DNA of 64,000 nt. Source: Alkalicoccobacillus plakortidis. GTDB lineage: Bacteria > Bacillota > Bacilli > Bacillales > Bacillaceae_D. Shown here piece by piece: positions 45,533 to 54,617 of this stretch. The notes beneath the pieces are model-generated. The model saw only the letters and a program-made list of their open reading frames with translations. It ran no database searches and was not told the origin of the DNA. The translations under genes and the position numbers were made by a program. Each line of letters begins with the position of its first letter. Within the stretch, counting starts at the first letter, position 1. The stretch lies in the NCBI RefSeq assembly GCF_023703085.1, contig NZ_JAMQJY010000001.1:62001-126000 (forward strand), written 5' to 3'.

Positions 45533-47028
45533 CTACTCAATACCTTGCATGAATTTCCGGATGAATGGTGTAAAGAGATAAAGAAGCAATCCAAGTGCAA
45601 TCGCTGATCCTCCAATAATACCAAAGTACATTATTTCATTATCAACGCTATAATACTGAACTACTTGTGCGTTAATCGCTTGACCCGCGGCATTAGATAA
45701 AAACCAAAGACTCATCGTTTGTGCAGAGAATGCGGCTTGGCGCTAATTTTGTAGTAGCCGAAAGTCCAACTGGAGATAGGCAAAGTTCACCTAATACAAC
45801 GATGAAGTAACTCAGAACTAACCATAGTGGGTTTACTAGACCTGTACCACCAGACATATAGGCTGGAAATAGCATGACAAGAAAAGATAAACCAGCAAAC
45901 AAAAGCCCGATTGAAAATTTCTTAGGTATAGATGGCTGTCTAGCTCCTAGCTTCACCCAAAACCAAGCGAACACTGGTGCTAAAATTATAATAAACAATG
46001 GATTCATTGATTGAAACCATGCTGGAGAAATTTCGATCCCAAGCAAAATTTAGTTGTGTTCGTTTATCTGCATAGTTAGCAAGAATCGTTGATCCCTGTT
46101 CTTGAATAGCCCAAAACATAACTGATGCAAGAAACAGTGGAATGTAAGCAAGAACTCTGGATTTCTCTTTAGGGGTTGTCTTAGAGCTACGATACATTAC
46201 AACAAAATAGATTGTAGGAATGAGAAAACCTAAAATTCCAATAATGCCTACAAATACATCAAAAGTAAGAAAGCCATAAGAAAGACCAGAAACAACAAAC
46301 AAAGCAATAATAACAGCAGCTAAACTAAAGATTAAGCCTGTCCGCTTTTTCTCTGATGCATTTAATGGATTAGAAGGAAATGTTCAGCAAGACCAAGGTT
46401 TTTAGAACGAGTAAATAGAAACGTGATGAGTCCAATCAGCATTCCAATCGCAGCTAATGCGAACCCAAGGTGAAAATCTACTTCTGTTCCCACGGTACCA
46501 ACAATAAATGGTGAGAGAAACCCACCAAGGTTAATCCCCATATAAAAGATACTAAAACCAAGCGTCTCGTCGATTATCTGTCTCACTATATAAATCGCCA
46601 ACTACACTCGATACATTGGGTTTTAACAAACCTGTTCCTAATACTATTAAAACCATCGAAACGAAAAACATGGGTACACTGCCTGGTATGGCTAATACGA
46701 TGTGACCAAACATGATGAATACACCACCGTAAAAAACCGCCTTTGATGTACCAAAAATTCGATCGGCAAGCCATCCACCGATGATTCCAGACATATAGAC
46801 TAGCGAACCATAGATCGACATAATGGCAAGTGCGGTGCTCTCAGGAAGTCCAAGTCCGCCTTTAGATACCTCATAATACATATAAAAAACCAGGATCGCT
46901 CTCATTCCATAATATGAGAATCGTTCCCAGAATTCTGTGAAGAACAATGTGAATAGGCCTTTAGGGTGACCAAAAAAACCTTTCTGAGGAACACTTTCAA
47001 CTATTTTTTGTTTATCAATTTCTGACAT
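45533..47028 (-). CDS. POT/PTR2-family di- and tripeptide transporter (four frameshifts)
   Basis: About 497 residues after repair. The PTR2 signature opens the protein ([20 protein letters not shown]), followed by [39 protein letters not shown] and [20 protein letters not shown]. Breaks: 46558-46563 (reverse strand GCTTGG, should be [10 protein letters not shown]), 46384-46388 (GCTGAAC, should be GCTGGAAC, giving LGLAGTFPSNPL), 46039-46044 (GCTTGG, should be [11 protein letters not shown]) and 45736-45740 (CCAAGC on the coding strand, should be [11 protein letters not shown]). Each repair is a single base and restores the family sequence. Proton-coupled peptide uptake. Strong promoter upstream. 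Confidence 0.83.
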
Positions 47029-47056
47029 GAAAATAACACTCCTTTAATAGTTAGAA

Positions 47057-47094
47057 ATAATACTCTTTAACACTTTAGTTGTCAAAAGTGTTAA
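47057..47094 (-). promoter_or_regulatory. Strong SigA promoter of the peptide transporter with overlapping inverted repeat
   Basis: Reverse strand: TTGACA (47085-47080), 17 bp, TATTAT (47062-47057). A perfect 10-bp inverted repeat, TTAACACTTT-N8-AAAGTGTTAA (47067-47094), brackets the -35 box and is well placed for a repressor. The regulator is unknown. Confidence 0.65.
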
Positions 47095-47190
47095 TAATCA
47101 AATGATTTTAAAGACTTTTATACCGTGGAAAAATGTCGTAAATGATATGAAAATGTAAAAAATTAATGTCTATGGTGGTGAAATAAAGGT

Positions 47191-47236
47191 TTTTACTTAA
47201 TGAGAAATACGGTATAATCAAATGAAAACGCTTACT
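47191..47236 (+). promoter_or_regulatory. Promoter of the YesM-like kinase with a CcpA cre site
   Basis: A -10 TATAAT (47213-47218) has a -35-like TTTTAC (47191-47196) 16 bp upstream. 47222-47236 (ATGAAAACGCTTACT) matches the cre consensus WTGNAANCGNWNNCW at every defined base and covers the expected start point, so CcpA would block transcription when preferred sugars are present. Confidence 0.7.
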
Positions 47237-47256
47237 CGTAAGGGAGTTATGACGTA

Positions 47257-49038
47257 TTGCTAAAACAAAAGCTTCTCAAATGGATGAATCACTTAAAACT
47301 TAGAGACAAATTAATGCTGACTTTTATAGTGGTTGTTTTAGTTCCAATTTCTTTAGTGGGAATGATGTTAACCCAGGAACTAAGGTCTATTGCTTTGGAT
47401 GAGATGAATAAACAATCTCAGGCTAATATCGAAAGGGTTAAGGAAAGAACCTACGACCTTCTTAAGATTCCCACGTTCATTTCAAATAGCCTTGAATTTG
47501 ATAAGGAATTAGATGATCTTGTGAACACGTCTTATAACTCAACCTATGAGGTTTTTCAAAGCTATTATCAATATCAGAACTTTCAATCCTACCTGTATAC
47601 TCAACGAGAGATAAACGGTATTCGATTTTATTTTGATAATCCTACTCTTATCAATAATTGGGAATTCATACCTGTTGATGATGATTTGAGGAAAAAAAGT
47701 TGGTTTCAGCAAGTAGAAGATGAAGTAGGTTTTAATCAATGGCGGTTATTATCAGATGAGACAAATCAAAATCAAACCTATCTTAGTTTAATTAAACGGA
47801 TTAATTTCTTAGAGAATCAAACGTATGGAGTCGTTGTTATAACAATCGATCCTACCCAGTTAAATGCTATTTTAAATCAAGAGTCTCTATTAACATTCAT
47901 TACAGATGAAGAAGGTCATATTATTTCAACGAATAAAAAGGAATATATGGATGGAGTGTTGAGTGATTTTATCGATCCGAACATTTTAAGAGAAACTGGG
48001 ACACATGAATCCGCTTTTGAGGGTGATCAAGCTCAGGTAACAGTAGATCATATTAATCCCATGTTAAGTCAGAGCGAACTGAAAATCGTATCTGTAACCT
48101 TAGATAATCTGGTTGTAGAGCGGGCAGATCGACTTGGCGTTACAGGAATTATGATCACACTAATTGGGGTAACGGTGGCAGTTGTTTTAATTGCTATTTT
48201 TTCGAACCTTCTTTCTCAACGCCTCTCTAACTTAAGTCGAAAGATTGAACGTGTTGCTGCAGGGGACTTAACAACTAAAATTACGATTGATGGCACAGAT
48301 GAAATTGGACAGCTTTCGCATCAATTTAATGATATGGTTGAGAATTTAAAAGGAATGATCGAACAAGTTCTCGAAACCAATCGTCAAAAGAACTTAATGG
48401 AAGTCACACAAAATGAAATGAAGTTTAAAATGCTTGCGAGTCAAATAAACCCTCATTTTTTATTTAATACTCTTGAATCGATTCGTATGAAAGCTCACAT
48501 CGAGCAAGAGAAAGAAATTGCTAATGTAGTTAAGCAATTAGGCATTATTATTCGTAAGAGCCTTGATACGGAAGGAAAGCCGCTTCCATTAGAAGATGAA
48601 ATGGAACTTGTAAAAACGTACTTAGAAATTCAGACATTTAGATATGGAGATAGACTCCAGTATCAATTAAAGATTGCACCAGAATCTAAACACATACTTA
48701 TTCAACCGTTAACCATTCAACCAATTGTAGAGAATGCTGTCTATCATGGACTTGAAGCGAAAGAAAATGGGGGAGAAGTCGTTGTCTCTACCTATATTCA
48801 GGACAGTGACATGATTATTTCAGTTAAAGACAATGGTGTGGGAATTAGCGAAGCTCGGTTGGGTCAAATCCAGGATATGTTTGAGGAAAAAGAAAGTAAT
48901 GGACAAAATCGGATTGGATTGAGGAACGTACATCAAAGACTTCAGATCATGTATGGGCCGAACGCAGGACTTAAGATTTCAAGTAAAGAGGGAGAAGGTA
49001 CACACATTCAATTTAGCATACCATGGGAGGGGACATGA
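47257..49038 (+). CDS. YesM-type sensor histidine kinase
   Basis: 593 residues from TTG 47257. N-terminal helix (about 17-37), extracytoplasmic sensor of about 250 residues, second helix (about 298-320), HAMP, then the HisKA_7TM-type kinase core with the His box SQINPHFLFNTLESIR, N box VENAVYHGLEAK and G box DNGVGISEARL. The family pairs with AraC-type response regulators to induce carbohydrate uptake. Its stop overlaps the regulator start (ATGA). A perfect cre site lies in its promoter. Confidence 0.9.
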   Translation: MLKQKLLKWMNHLKLRDKLMLTFIVVVLVPISLVGMMLTQELRSIALDEMNKQSQANIERVKERTYDLLKIPTFISNSLEFDKELDDLVNTSYNSTYEVFQSYYQYQNFQSYLYTQREINGIRFYFDNPTLINNWEFIPVDDDLRKKSWFQQVEDEVGFNQWRLLSDETNQNQTYLSLIKRINFLENQTYGVVVITIDPTQLNAILNQESLLTFITDEEGHIISTNKKEYMDGVLSDFIDPNILRETGTHESAFEGDQAQVTVDHINPMLSQSELKIVSVTLDNLVVERADRLGVTGIMITLIGVTVAVVLIAIFSNLLSQRLSNLSRKIERVAAGDLTTKITIDGTDEIGQLSHQFNDMVENLKGMIEQVLETNRQKNLMEVTQNEMKFKMLASQINPHFLFNTLESIRMKAHIEQEKEIANVVKQLGIIIRKSLDTEGKPLPLEDEMELVKTYLEIQTFRYGDRLQYQLKIAPESKHILIQPLTIQPIVENAVYHGLEAKENGGEVVVSTYIQDSDMIISVKDNGVGISEARLGQIQDMFEEKESNGQNRIGLRNVHQRLQIMYGPNAGLKISSKEGEGTHIQFSIPWEGT

Positions 49039-50559
49039 TGAATCAGGTTATCATTGTTGATGATGAACCCATGATCCGAGAGGGATTACGTTCATTAATA
49101 CCTTGGGAGCAATATGGGTTTAGTGTAATTGACATCGCTAAGAATGGAAAAGAAGCATTTGAACTATATCAGCGAGTAAAACCAGATCTAATGATCGTAG
49201 ATATTCGTATGCCAGAAATGGGTGGGTTAGCATTAATAGATCTTATTAGGGAGCATGATACAAAAATTCATTTTATCATATTAACAGGGCATGCAGACTT
49301 TAGTTATGCTCAAAAAGCATTGTCTTCTAGAGTAGACGGGTATTTGTTAAAACCATTAGATGAGGATGAACTCATAGACTTGCTTATTCAAATTCGGACT
49401 GAGCTACAGAGACATAATGCAATCAACTTATTACAGGAAAAAGATCAACTTTGGCAAAGAGATCTTCTTATTAAAGAGACATTGTCTGAACCAATCGACG
49501 CAAAGAACCTAATGACTTTTTATGATAAGTGGAAGGACCATGGTCTTCAAGAAGACAGGTATCGAATTATATTGGTAACCGTTCCTGAATCCATGGATAA
49601 AGTTCATGCAGCACTTAGTTCTATTGCTAATGAAAAGAAGGATGCCATTCCTTTTTCAATATGTACTTTTAATGGAGTCATTCTTTTTAATGAAGCGATA
49701 CACACTGAAAAAAAGGTAGCTGCTTACATTCAAACAACAAAAGGGTATGGTGCTATAGGAGCAACAGTAACAGATCCAAGCCGACCTGTATCAATCCTAT
49801 GAAGAAGCACAATTCTTATTAAAACAAACGTTTTTATTCGAAGAAGCAACATTTATAACGAAGGATTTGATAGCAGATCTTCAAGAGCATGAGTTAGAAA
49901 TAGTAACGGAGCTTTCAATGGATGACTATGTAGAAAGTCTTTCCATTACGATTACTCTTGGTCAGACGGAATCATGTCAATCTCAACTACAGGAGTTCAC
50001 AAATGAATTGATAAGACGCAAATATGATTCACAGCAAATCAAAAAAAATATTGTCCATCTATATTCAATGGTTATAAACCGGCTTGTACTAAATGATTCT
50101 AGAAAATTAAAATCAATAGAGTCTACGCAATTTAGTACGAGTCAGATTTATGATCAGCATCATGTGCATGCCATTACTGAGGCTGTAAGTGATCGGTTTA
50201 CAGAGTTAATTCATCATGTTTACTCGGGAGGTAAGGAGACTACGATTAAAAAAATGGTAGATTTGATTAAACAGCAATATGATCAAAATCTTCGTCTCGA
50301 GTCGTTAGCCGATCTTCTTAATTATAATTCCGCTTATTTAGGCAAGCTCTTTCGTGAACACACAGGGGAATACTTTAATACGTACCTTGATAAGGTCAGA
50401 ATTGAGAATGGAAAAAAACTATTAGTAAACGGATATAAAGTATATGAAGTATCAGAAAAAATTGGATACAAAGATGTGGATTATTTTCATCGTAAATTTA
50501 AGAAATATGTAGGGATCTCACCAAGAACGTTTCAGAAAGAGCAGGCAGCGATTAAATGA
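49035..50559 (+). CDS. YesN-type AraC-family response regulator (one frameshift)
   Basis: About 507 residues after repair. Receiver domain at 1-120 (VIIVDDEPMIREGL; phospho-acceptor Asp56 in LMIVDIRMPEMGG; Lys in GYLLKPLDEDEL), a long middle region, and a C-terminal double helix-turn-helix (LRLESLADLLNYNSAYLGKL, then VSEKIGYKDVDYFHRKFKKY). The frame breaks at CCAAGC (49776-49781); removing an A gives TDPADLYQSYEEAQFLLKQ. ATG 49035 overlaps the kinase stop. Probably activated the sugar ABC transporter now separated from it by the IS110 element. Confidence 0.85.
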
Positions 50560-50620
50560 AGATGAAAAACTGGAGATTGAGACATAACTAAAAGTAAAAG
50601 TTATAAAGACGAAAAATATA

Positions 50621-50800
50621 AAATATGCTGAGTTGCACCGCTACAGGCGAATCCTTAGCACCCGGAGGGCACGGCCTCAGCCTCCTCCGTGGAAAACCAC
50701 CACTCCAGAGTCGGTCTGCCACGTGCTGGTCCCCCAGGAGCATTCCTGTGGGATTTCTTTTCGTCCTATTTACACAAAAAAAGCCCTCCGTTAAGATGCA
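50621..50800 (+). ncRNA. Candidate bridge (seek) RNA region in the left end of the IS110 element
   Basis: IS110 transposases are guided by an RNA encoded in a non-coding end, 5' of the gene in the IS110 subgroup. This stretch is GC-rich and can fold: GCTGAG...CTCAGC (from 50627 and about 50677) and CGGAGG...CCTCCG (50663-50668 with 50684-50689) are visible stems. No coding signal is present. Assignment is by position and family knowledge; the binding loops were not identified. Confidence 0.4.
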
Positions 50801-50835
50801 ATTGTACCCAAACAACACATCGAGGAGGACTTACT

Positions 50836-52128
50836 ATGAATCATACGCGCAATGATCGATTAGATCAAGTTCAAGAGGATACATTGGTGATTGGCATTGA
50901 TATCGCCAAATTCAAGCACTACGCATGTGCTGTGAATGATCGCAGCCGTGAACTTAGTGATGCCTTTCCGTTTCATCAATCAAGAAATGGGTTTCACCAC
51001 CTCTATGACGAGCTTGAACAACTAAAGAAGGCTCATCAAAAAACAAACATCCTCATTGGCTTTGAACCAACCGGTCATTACTGGATGAATCTTGCGCAAT
51101 TTTTAAACCATCATGGCATTCCTTTTGTCTTGGTAAGCCCGCTGCACGTCAATCGAGCCAAAGAGTTTGATGATAACCTACAAACGAAGAATGACCGTAA
51201 AGACGCTCGTGTGATTGCGAAAATGGTCACTCAGGGATATTTTAGCTATCCGCGTTTCTTGACGGGCGTAGATGCAGAACTGCGTAATGGCGCAACCCTT
51301 CGAGACCGGTTAAAAAAAGATAGGGCGCGTGTGACCAACCAGATCATCCGTTGGATGGATCGGTATTTCCCAGAATTACATGGAGCCTTTAAAGCCATGG
51401 GGAAAACCCTTGTCTGCATCTTAAAGTACCGTCCCTTACCTGAGGAGTGGCATGATCTTGAGGTAGAGTCTTTTCTATCCGAGATCAAAGAAAAAGAAGC
51501 GATCAGGAACCCCTCTAGAAAGAGATTGCACAACGTTCAAGTATTAGCGTCTCAATCCATTGGGTTAACCGAAGGGAACGAGTTTGCGAGACAAGATATT
51601 CGTTCGCTCATTGAGCAATATGAACGAACTTGTGCGGAGTTAGAAGAAACGAAAGAGACGATGCGAGAGCTCGCTCGACAAGTAGACGCCTATGAGAGTT
51701 TAATCTCTATCCCTGGTATTAGTGAAGAGACCGTTTGTGAATTACTCGCTGAAACGGGACCACTCACCAACTACAGTCATCCACGCCAACTGACAAAATT
51801 AGCGGGATTGACGCTACGTGAGAATTCTTCCGGCCAACATCAAGGACGAAAGAGGCTCTCTAAACGAGGAAGACGCCGCTTGCGTTCTCTGCTCTTTCGA
51901 GCGGTTCTCCCGCTCATCCGGAATAACCAAGCTTTCTTAGATCTCTATACGTACTACATTTCAAGAAGTCAAAATCCGCTTCAAAAGAAGGATGCCTTGG
52001 TGGTTCTCTGTAGTAAGCTATTGAAGATCTTTTGGGGGTTAAGCCATCACCAGATGGCGTTTGATGCTGAAAAGATGAGGAGTGATAGCCCTCCTCTTCA
52101 AAAAGCACGATCCTCGCTCGCTTCATAA
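50836..52128 (+). CDS. IS110-family transposase (DEDD)
   Basis: 430 residues from ATG 50836, which follows GAGGAGG. The N-terminal RuvC-like DEDD domain shows Asp in VIGIDIAKFK, Glu in GFEPTGHYW, and Asp-Asp in KNDRKDARVIAK. The C-terminal Transposase_20 domain follows (SLISIPGISEETVCELLAET; LTKLAGLTLRENSSGQHQ, with the candidate catalytic Ser). The gene is intact, so the element may be active. Confidence 0.92.
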   Translation: MNHTRNDRLDQVQEDTLVIGIDIAKFKHYACAVNDRSRELSDAFPFHQSRNGFHHLYDELEQLKKAHQKTNILIGFEPTGHYWMNLAQFLNHHGIPFVLVSPLHVNRAKEFDDNLQTKNDRKDARVIAKMVTQGYFSYPRFLTGVDAELRNGATLRDRLKKDRARVTNQIIRWMDRYFPELHGAFKAMGKTLVCILKYRPLPEEWHDLEVESFLSEIKEKEAIRNPSRKRLHNVQVLASQSIGLTEGNEFARQDIRSLIEQYERTCAELEETKETMRELARQVDAYESLISIPGISEETVCELLAETGPLTNYSHPRQLTKLAGLTLRENSSGQHQGRKRLSKRGRRRLRSLLFRAVLPLIRNNQAFLDLYTYYISRSQNPLQKKDALVVLCSKLLKIFWGLSHHQMAFDAEKMRSDSPPLQKARSSLAS

Positions 52129-52550
52129 GGAAGCCTAAAGGAATATGAAAAATGGTGACTTGGAGAATCGGTAATAAAGACGACTTTTGACCTCGAGTCC
52201 ATACAGGAGCATAAATCCGACTCTGCCTTATGAAGAGACCCAACGAAGGAATGTGAGCGCACGACGCTAAGAGACATGGGAGGGTATGTCCACATAAGTT
52301 GAGCAGAGCTCATTGAAGCACCCATATCGTTATAATTGGATGAGATTCCCTACATCTATTAGCGTAGCGTACGCTCATATTCCTTTAATAAACATTATTG
52401 GAATGAATAACTTAGCGTAATCATAAAAAATATTTTTTAACCTGTTAATATAGCCTTTAAAACACTGATACATTAGGTTTTTCGGAGGGAGTCTGCGGAT
52501 TCGCTTTCCGCTAATTTCTCTTTAAAAAGATAAGATGAGAGTTCACTGTT
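52129..52550. other. Non-coding stretch: right end of IS110 and flanking host DNA
   Basis: No gene is supported here. The first 200 bp are probably the right end of the IS element; the remainder returns to AT-rich host composition. A short GC-rich word with mirrored TAGCG/CGCTA occurs near 52368-52378, but no clear promoter or operator could be assigned. Confidence 0.4.
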
Positions 52551-52597
52551 TACACCCTGAAAGTTAGAGTCGAAATCTAACATTCAGGGTGTTTTTC
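52551..52597 (+). terminator. Terminator upstream of the ABC transporter genes
   Basis: ACACCCTGAA pairs with TTCAGGGTGT, with an inner TTAGA/TCTAA stem and a T run. It would stop read-through from the IS element or from yesN. Confidence 0.8.
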
Positions 52598-52708
52598 TTT
52601 GAAGACATAGGATGTAAATCACTGATTTTTATCTGATATCTTGTGAAATTTATCATGTATTTCCGTCCACTAATCTCGTTTATGATGAGATAAGGAAGGA
52701 GAGAAGAG

Positions 52709-53670
52709 ATGAAAACAGAAAAAATGAAAACGCATTCAAAGTTAAGTGGCTTGTCTCAGAAAAAGAGTTTCTGGACTGTTTTTAAACAACAAAAATATCT
52801 TTATTTAATGTCTTTGCCTTTTGTTGCTTGGGTTTTTGTCTTTAACTATCTCCCATTAGGCGGCTGGGTCATGGCTTTTCAGAACTATCGACCTGGTTGG
52901 GTTTCTTTGAGCAGGAGTGGGTAGGGCTTCAACAGTTTATTGAGTTGTTTCAGGATGATCGCTTTTATCTCGTCTTGAGAAACACCATTGTCATGAGCCT
53001 TATGGGATTAACGGTTGGTTTTACCGTACCCATTTTCTTTGCAGTTTTGTTGAATGAAATTCGAGTTAAAACATTTAAGCGTACAGTACAAACAGTATCT
53101 TATCTACCTCACTTTGTATCTTGGGTTATAGTAGCAGGAATTGTTACAAAAATGCTTTCAGTTGATGGTGGAGTAATTAATGATTTACTTGTAGCTGCAG
53201 GCTTACTTGATCAACCTGTGCAATTTATGACTAAGGGAGAATATTTTTGGGTGATTGTTACACTGGCTGATTTATGGAAAGAGATGGGTTGGAATTCCAT
53301 TATCTTTCTAGCGGCAATTGCAGGGATAGATCCTCAACTTTATGAAGCAGCAAAAGTGGACGGGGCAAGTCGTTTTAGACAGATTTGGCATATTACTTTA
53401 ACAGGGATTAGACCAACGATTTTAGTTGTATTAATTCTTTCTATAGGAAATCTAATTACAATTGGTTTTGAGAAGCAATTTTTACTTGGAAATCCAACAG
53501 TTGTTAATTTCTCGGAAGTATTAGAACTTTATGCATTGAATTACGGAATTGGTTTAGGTAGATTCTCATATGGTACAGCCATAGGGATCTTTAATTCATT
53601 AGTCAGTATTATGCTGTTGTTCTTAGCTAATGGAATCTTTAAACGATTCGCGAATCAAAGTGTTATGTAG
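52709..53670 (+). CDS. Sugar ABC transporter permease, LplB type (one frameshift)
   Basis: About 320 residues after repair, the size of B. subtilis LplB. Six helices (KYLYLMSLPFVAWVFVFNYL first) and the EAA loop (YEAAKVDGASRFRQIWHITL) that contacts the ATPase. The frame breaks near 52895-52901: one extra base is needed to give YRPGWGFFEQEWVGL. ATG 52709 follows GGAAGGAGAG. Pairs with the next permease. No ATPase gene is present; such systems commonly share MsmX. Confidence 0.85.
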
Positions 53671-53686
53671 AAGGGAGGGTGAACCT

Positions 53687-54601
53687 ATGAAAAAGCTACT
53701 AGCAAGTAATAGAACAACGGTTAATGATCGATTGTTTGACATCTTTAATTATACATTTTTAACCATCGTTTTTGTGGTTACATTGTATCCATTTCTTAAT
53801 GTACTGGCTATTTCATTAAACGATTCTACAGATACGGTACGAGGCGGCATTCATATTTGGCCGAGGGCTTTTACTCTTGAAAATTACAAAACAATCTTTG
53901 AATATGACAACCTAGTAACGGGATTAATCAATTCAGTGCTCCGTACTGTTATTGGAACTATATTAGGTGTTCTTTCCTCAGCTATGGTGGCGTTTACATT
54001 AAGTCGAGCAGACTTTCAAGGTAGAAAGTTTGTCTCTATCTTTATTGTCTTAACTCTCTATTTCTCTGGTGGGTTAATTCCAGGTTATATGTTAATGAGA
54101 GAATTGAACTTAATTAATACCTTTTGGGTGTATATCTTACCAGGTATGGTAAATGCCTTTAACATCATCATTGTAAGGTCGTTTATGGATGGGCTTCCAT
54201 ATTCGCTTCAAGAGTCAGCAAAAATTGATGGTGCTAGTGACTTCACTATTTTTTGGCGAATTGTTATGCCTCTTTGTATGCCTGTTTTAGCAACAATTGC
54301 ATTATTTGTGGCAGTAGGGCAGTGGAATGCTTGGTTTGACACCTATCTCTATAACAGTTCAAATCCTGCGTTAACGACCCTTCAGTATGAATTGATGAAG
54401 ATTCTACAGAACACAAATATGGGAGCATCGGATCCTAATGCTTTCAGGGGAGTGGTTGGAGAAGAAGCGGCTAAGCAAGTTTCTCCAGAGTCGATTAAAA
54501 TGGCGATTTCTATGGTCACCATCATCCCTATCTTATTAGTCTATCCATTCTTACAAAAGTACTTTGTTCAAGGAATGACGTTGGGTGCAGTGAAAAGCTA
54601 A
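53687..54601 (+). CDS. Sugar ABC transporter permease, LplC/YtcP type
   Basis: 304 residues from ATG 53687, eight bases after AGGGAGGG. Six helices and EAA loop (LQESAKIDGASDFTIFWRIV), with the typical start YTFLTIVFVVTLYPFLNVLA. Partner of the LplB-type permease 16 bp upstream; together they form the membrane channel of a CUT1-type oligosaccharide or lipo-oligosaccharide importer. Two binding lipoproteins follow. Confidence 0.88.
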   Translation: MKKLLASNRTTVNDRLFDIFNYTFLTIVFVVTLYPFLNVLAISLNDSTDTVRGGIHIWPRAFTLENYKTIFEYDNLVTGLINSVLRTVIGTILGVLSSAMVAFTLSRADFQGRKFVSIFIVLTLYFSGGLIPGYMLMRELNLINTFWVYILPGMVNAFNIIIVRSFMDGLPYSLQESAKIDGASDFTIFWRIVMPLCMPVLATIALFVAVGQWNAWFDTYLYNSSNPALTTLQYELMKILQNTNMGASDPNAFRGVVGEEAAKQVSPESIKMAISMVTIIPILLVYPFLQKYFVQGMTLGAVKS

Positions 54602-54617
54602 CGATAGGAGGCAGAAG

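Larger units (their letters stand above)
50600..52330 (+). mobile_element. IS110-family insertion sequence (ends approximate)
   Basis: A transposase gene with about 200 bp or more of non-coding DNA on each side, visibly more GC-rich than the host DNA. IS110 elements often lack terminal inverted repeats and target duplications, so the ends cannot be placed by eye; the composition changes near 50620 and somewhere in 52150-52340. It lies between yesN and the ABC permease, where an operon would be expected. Confidence 0.7.

Noticed and set aside
4881-49781. Programmed ribosomal frameshifting at GCTTGG
   Set aside because: The motif is not a known slippery sequence, unrelated genes would all need it, and one transporter would need three such events plus a deletion; sequence artefact is simpler.
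50588-50855. 76-codon frames on both strands in the left end of the IS element
   Set aside because: Composition-driven frames in a region expected to encode guide RNA; no ribosome binding site and no family.
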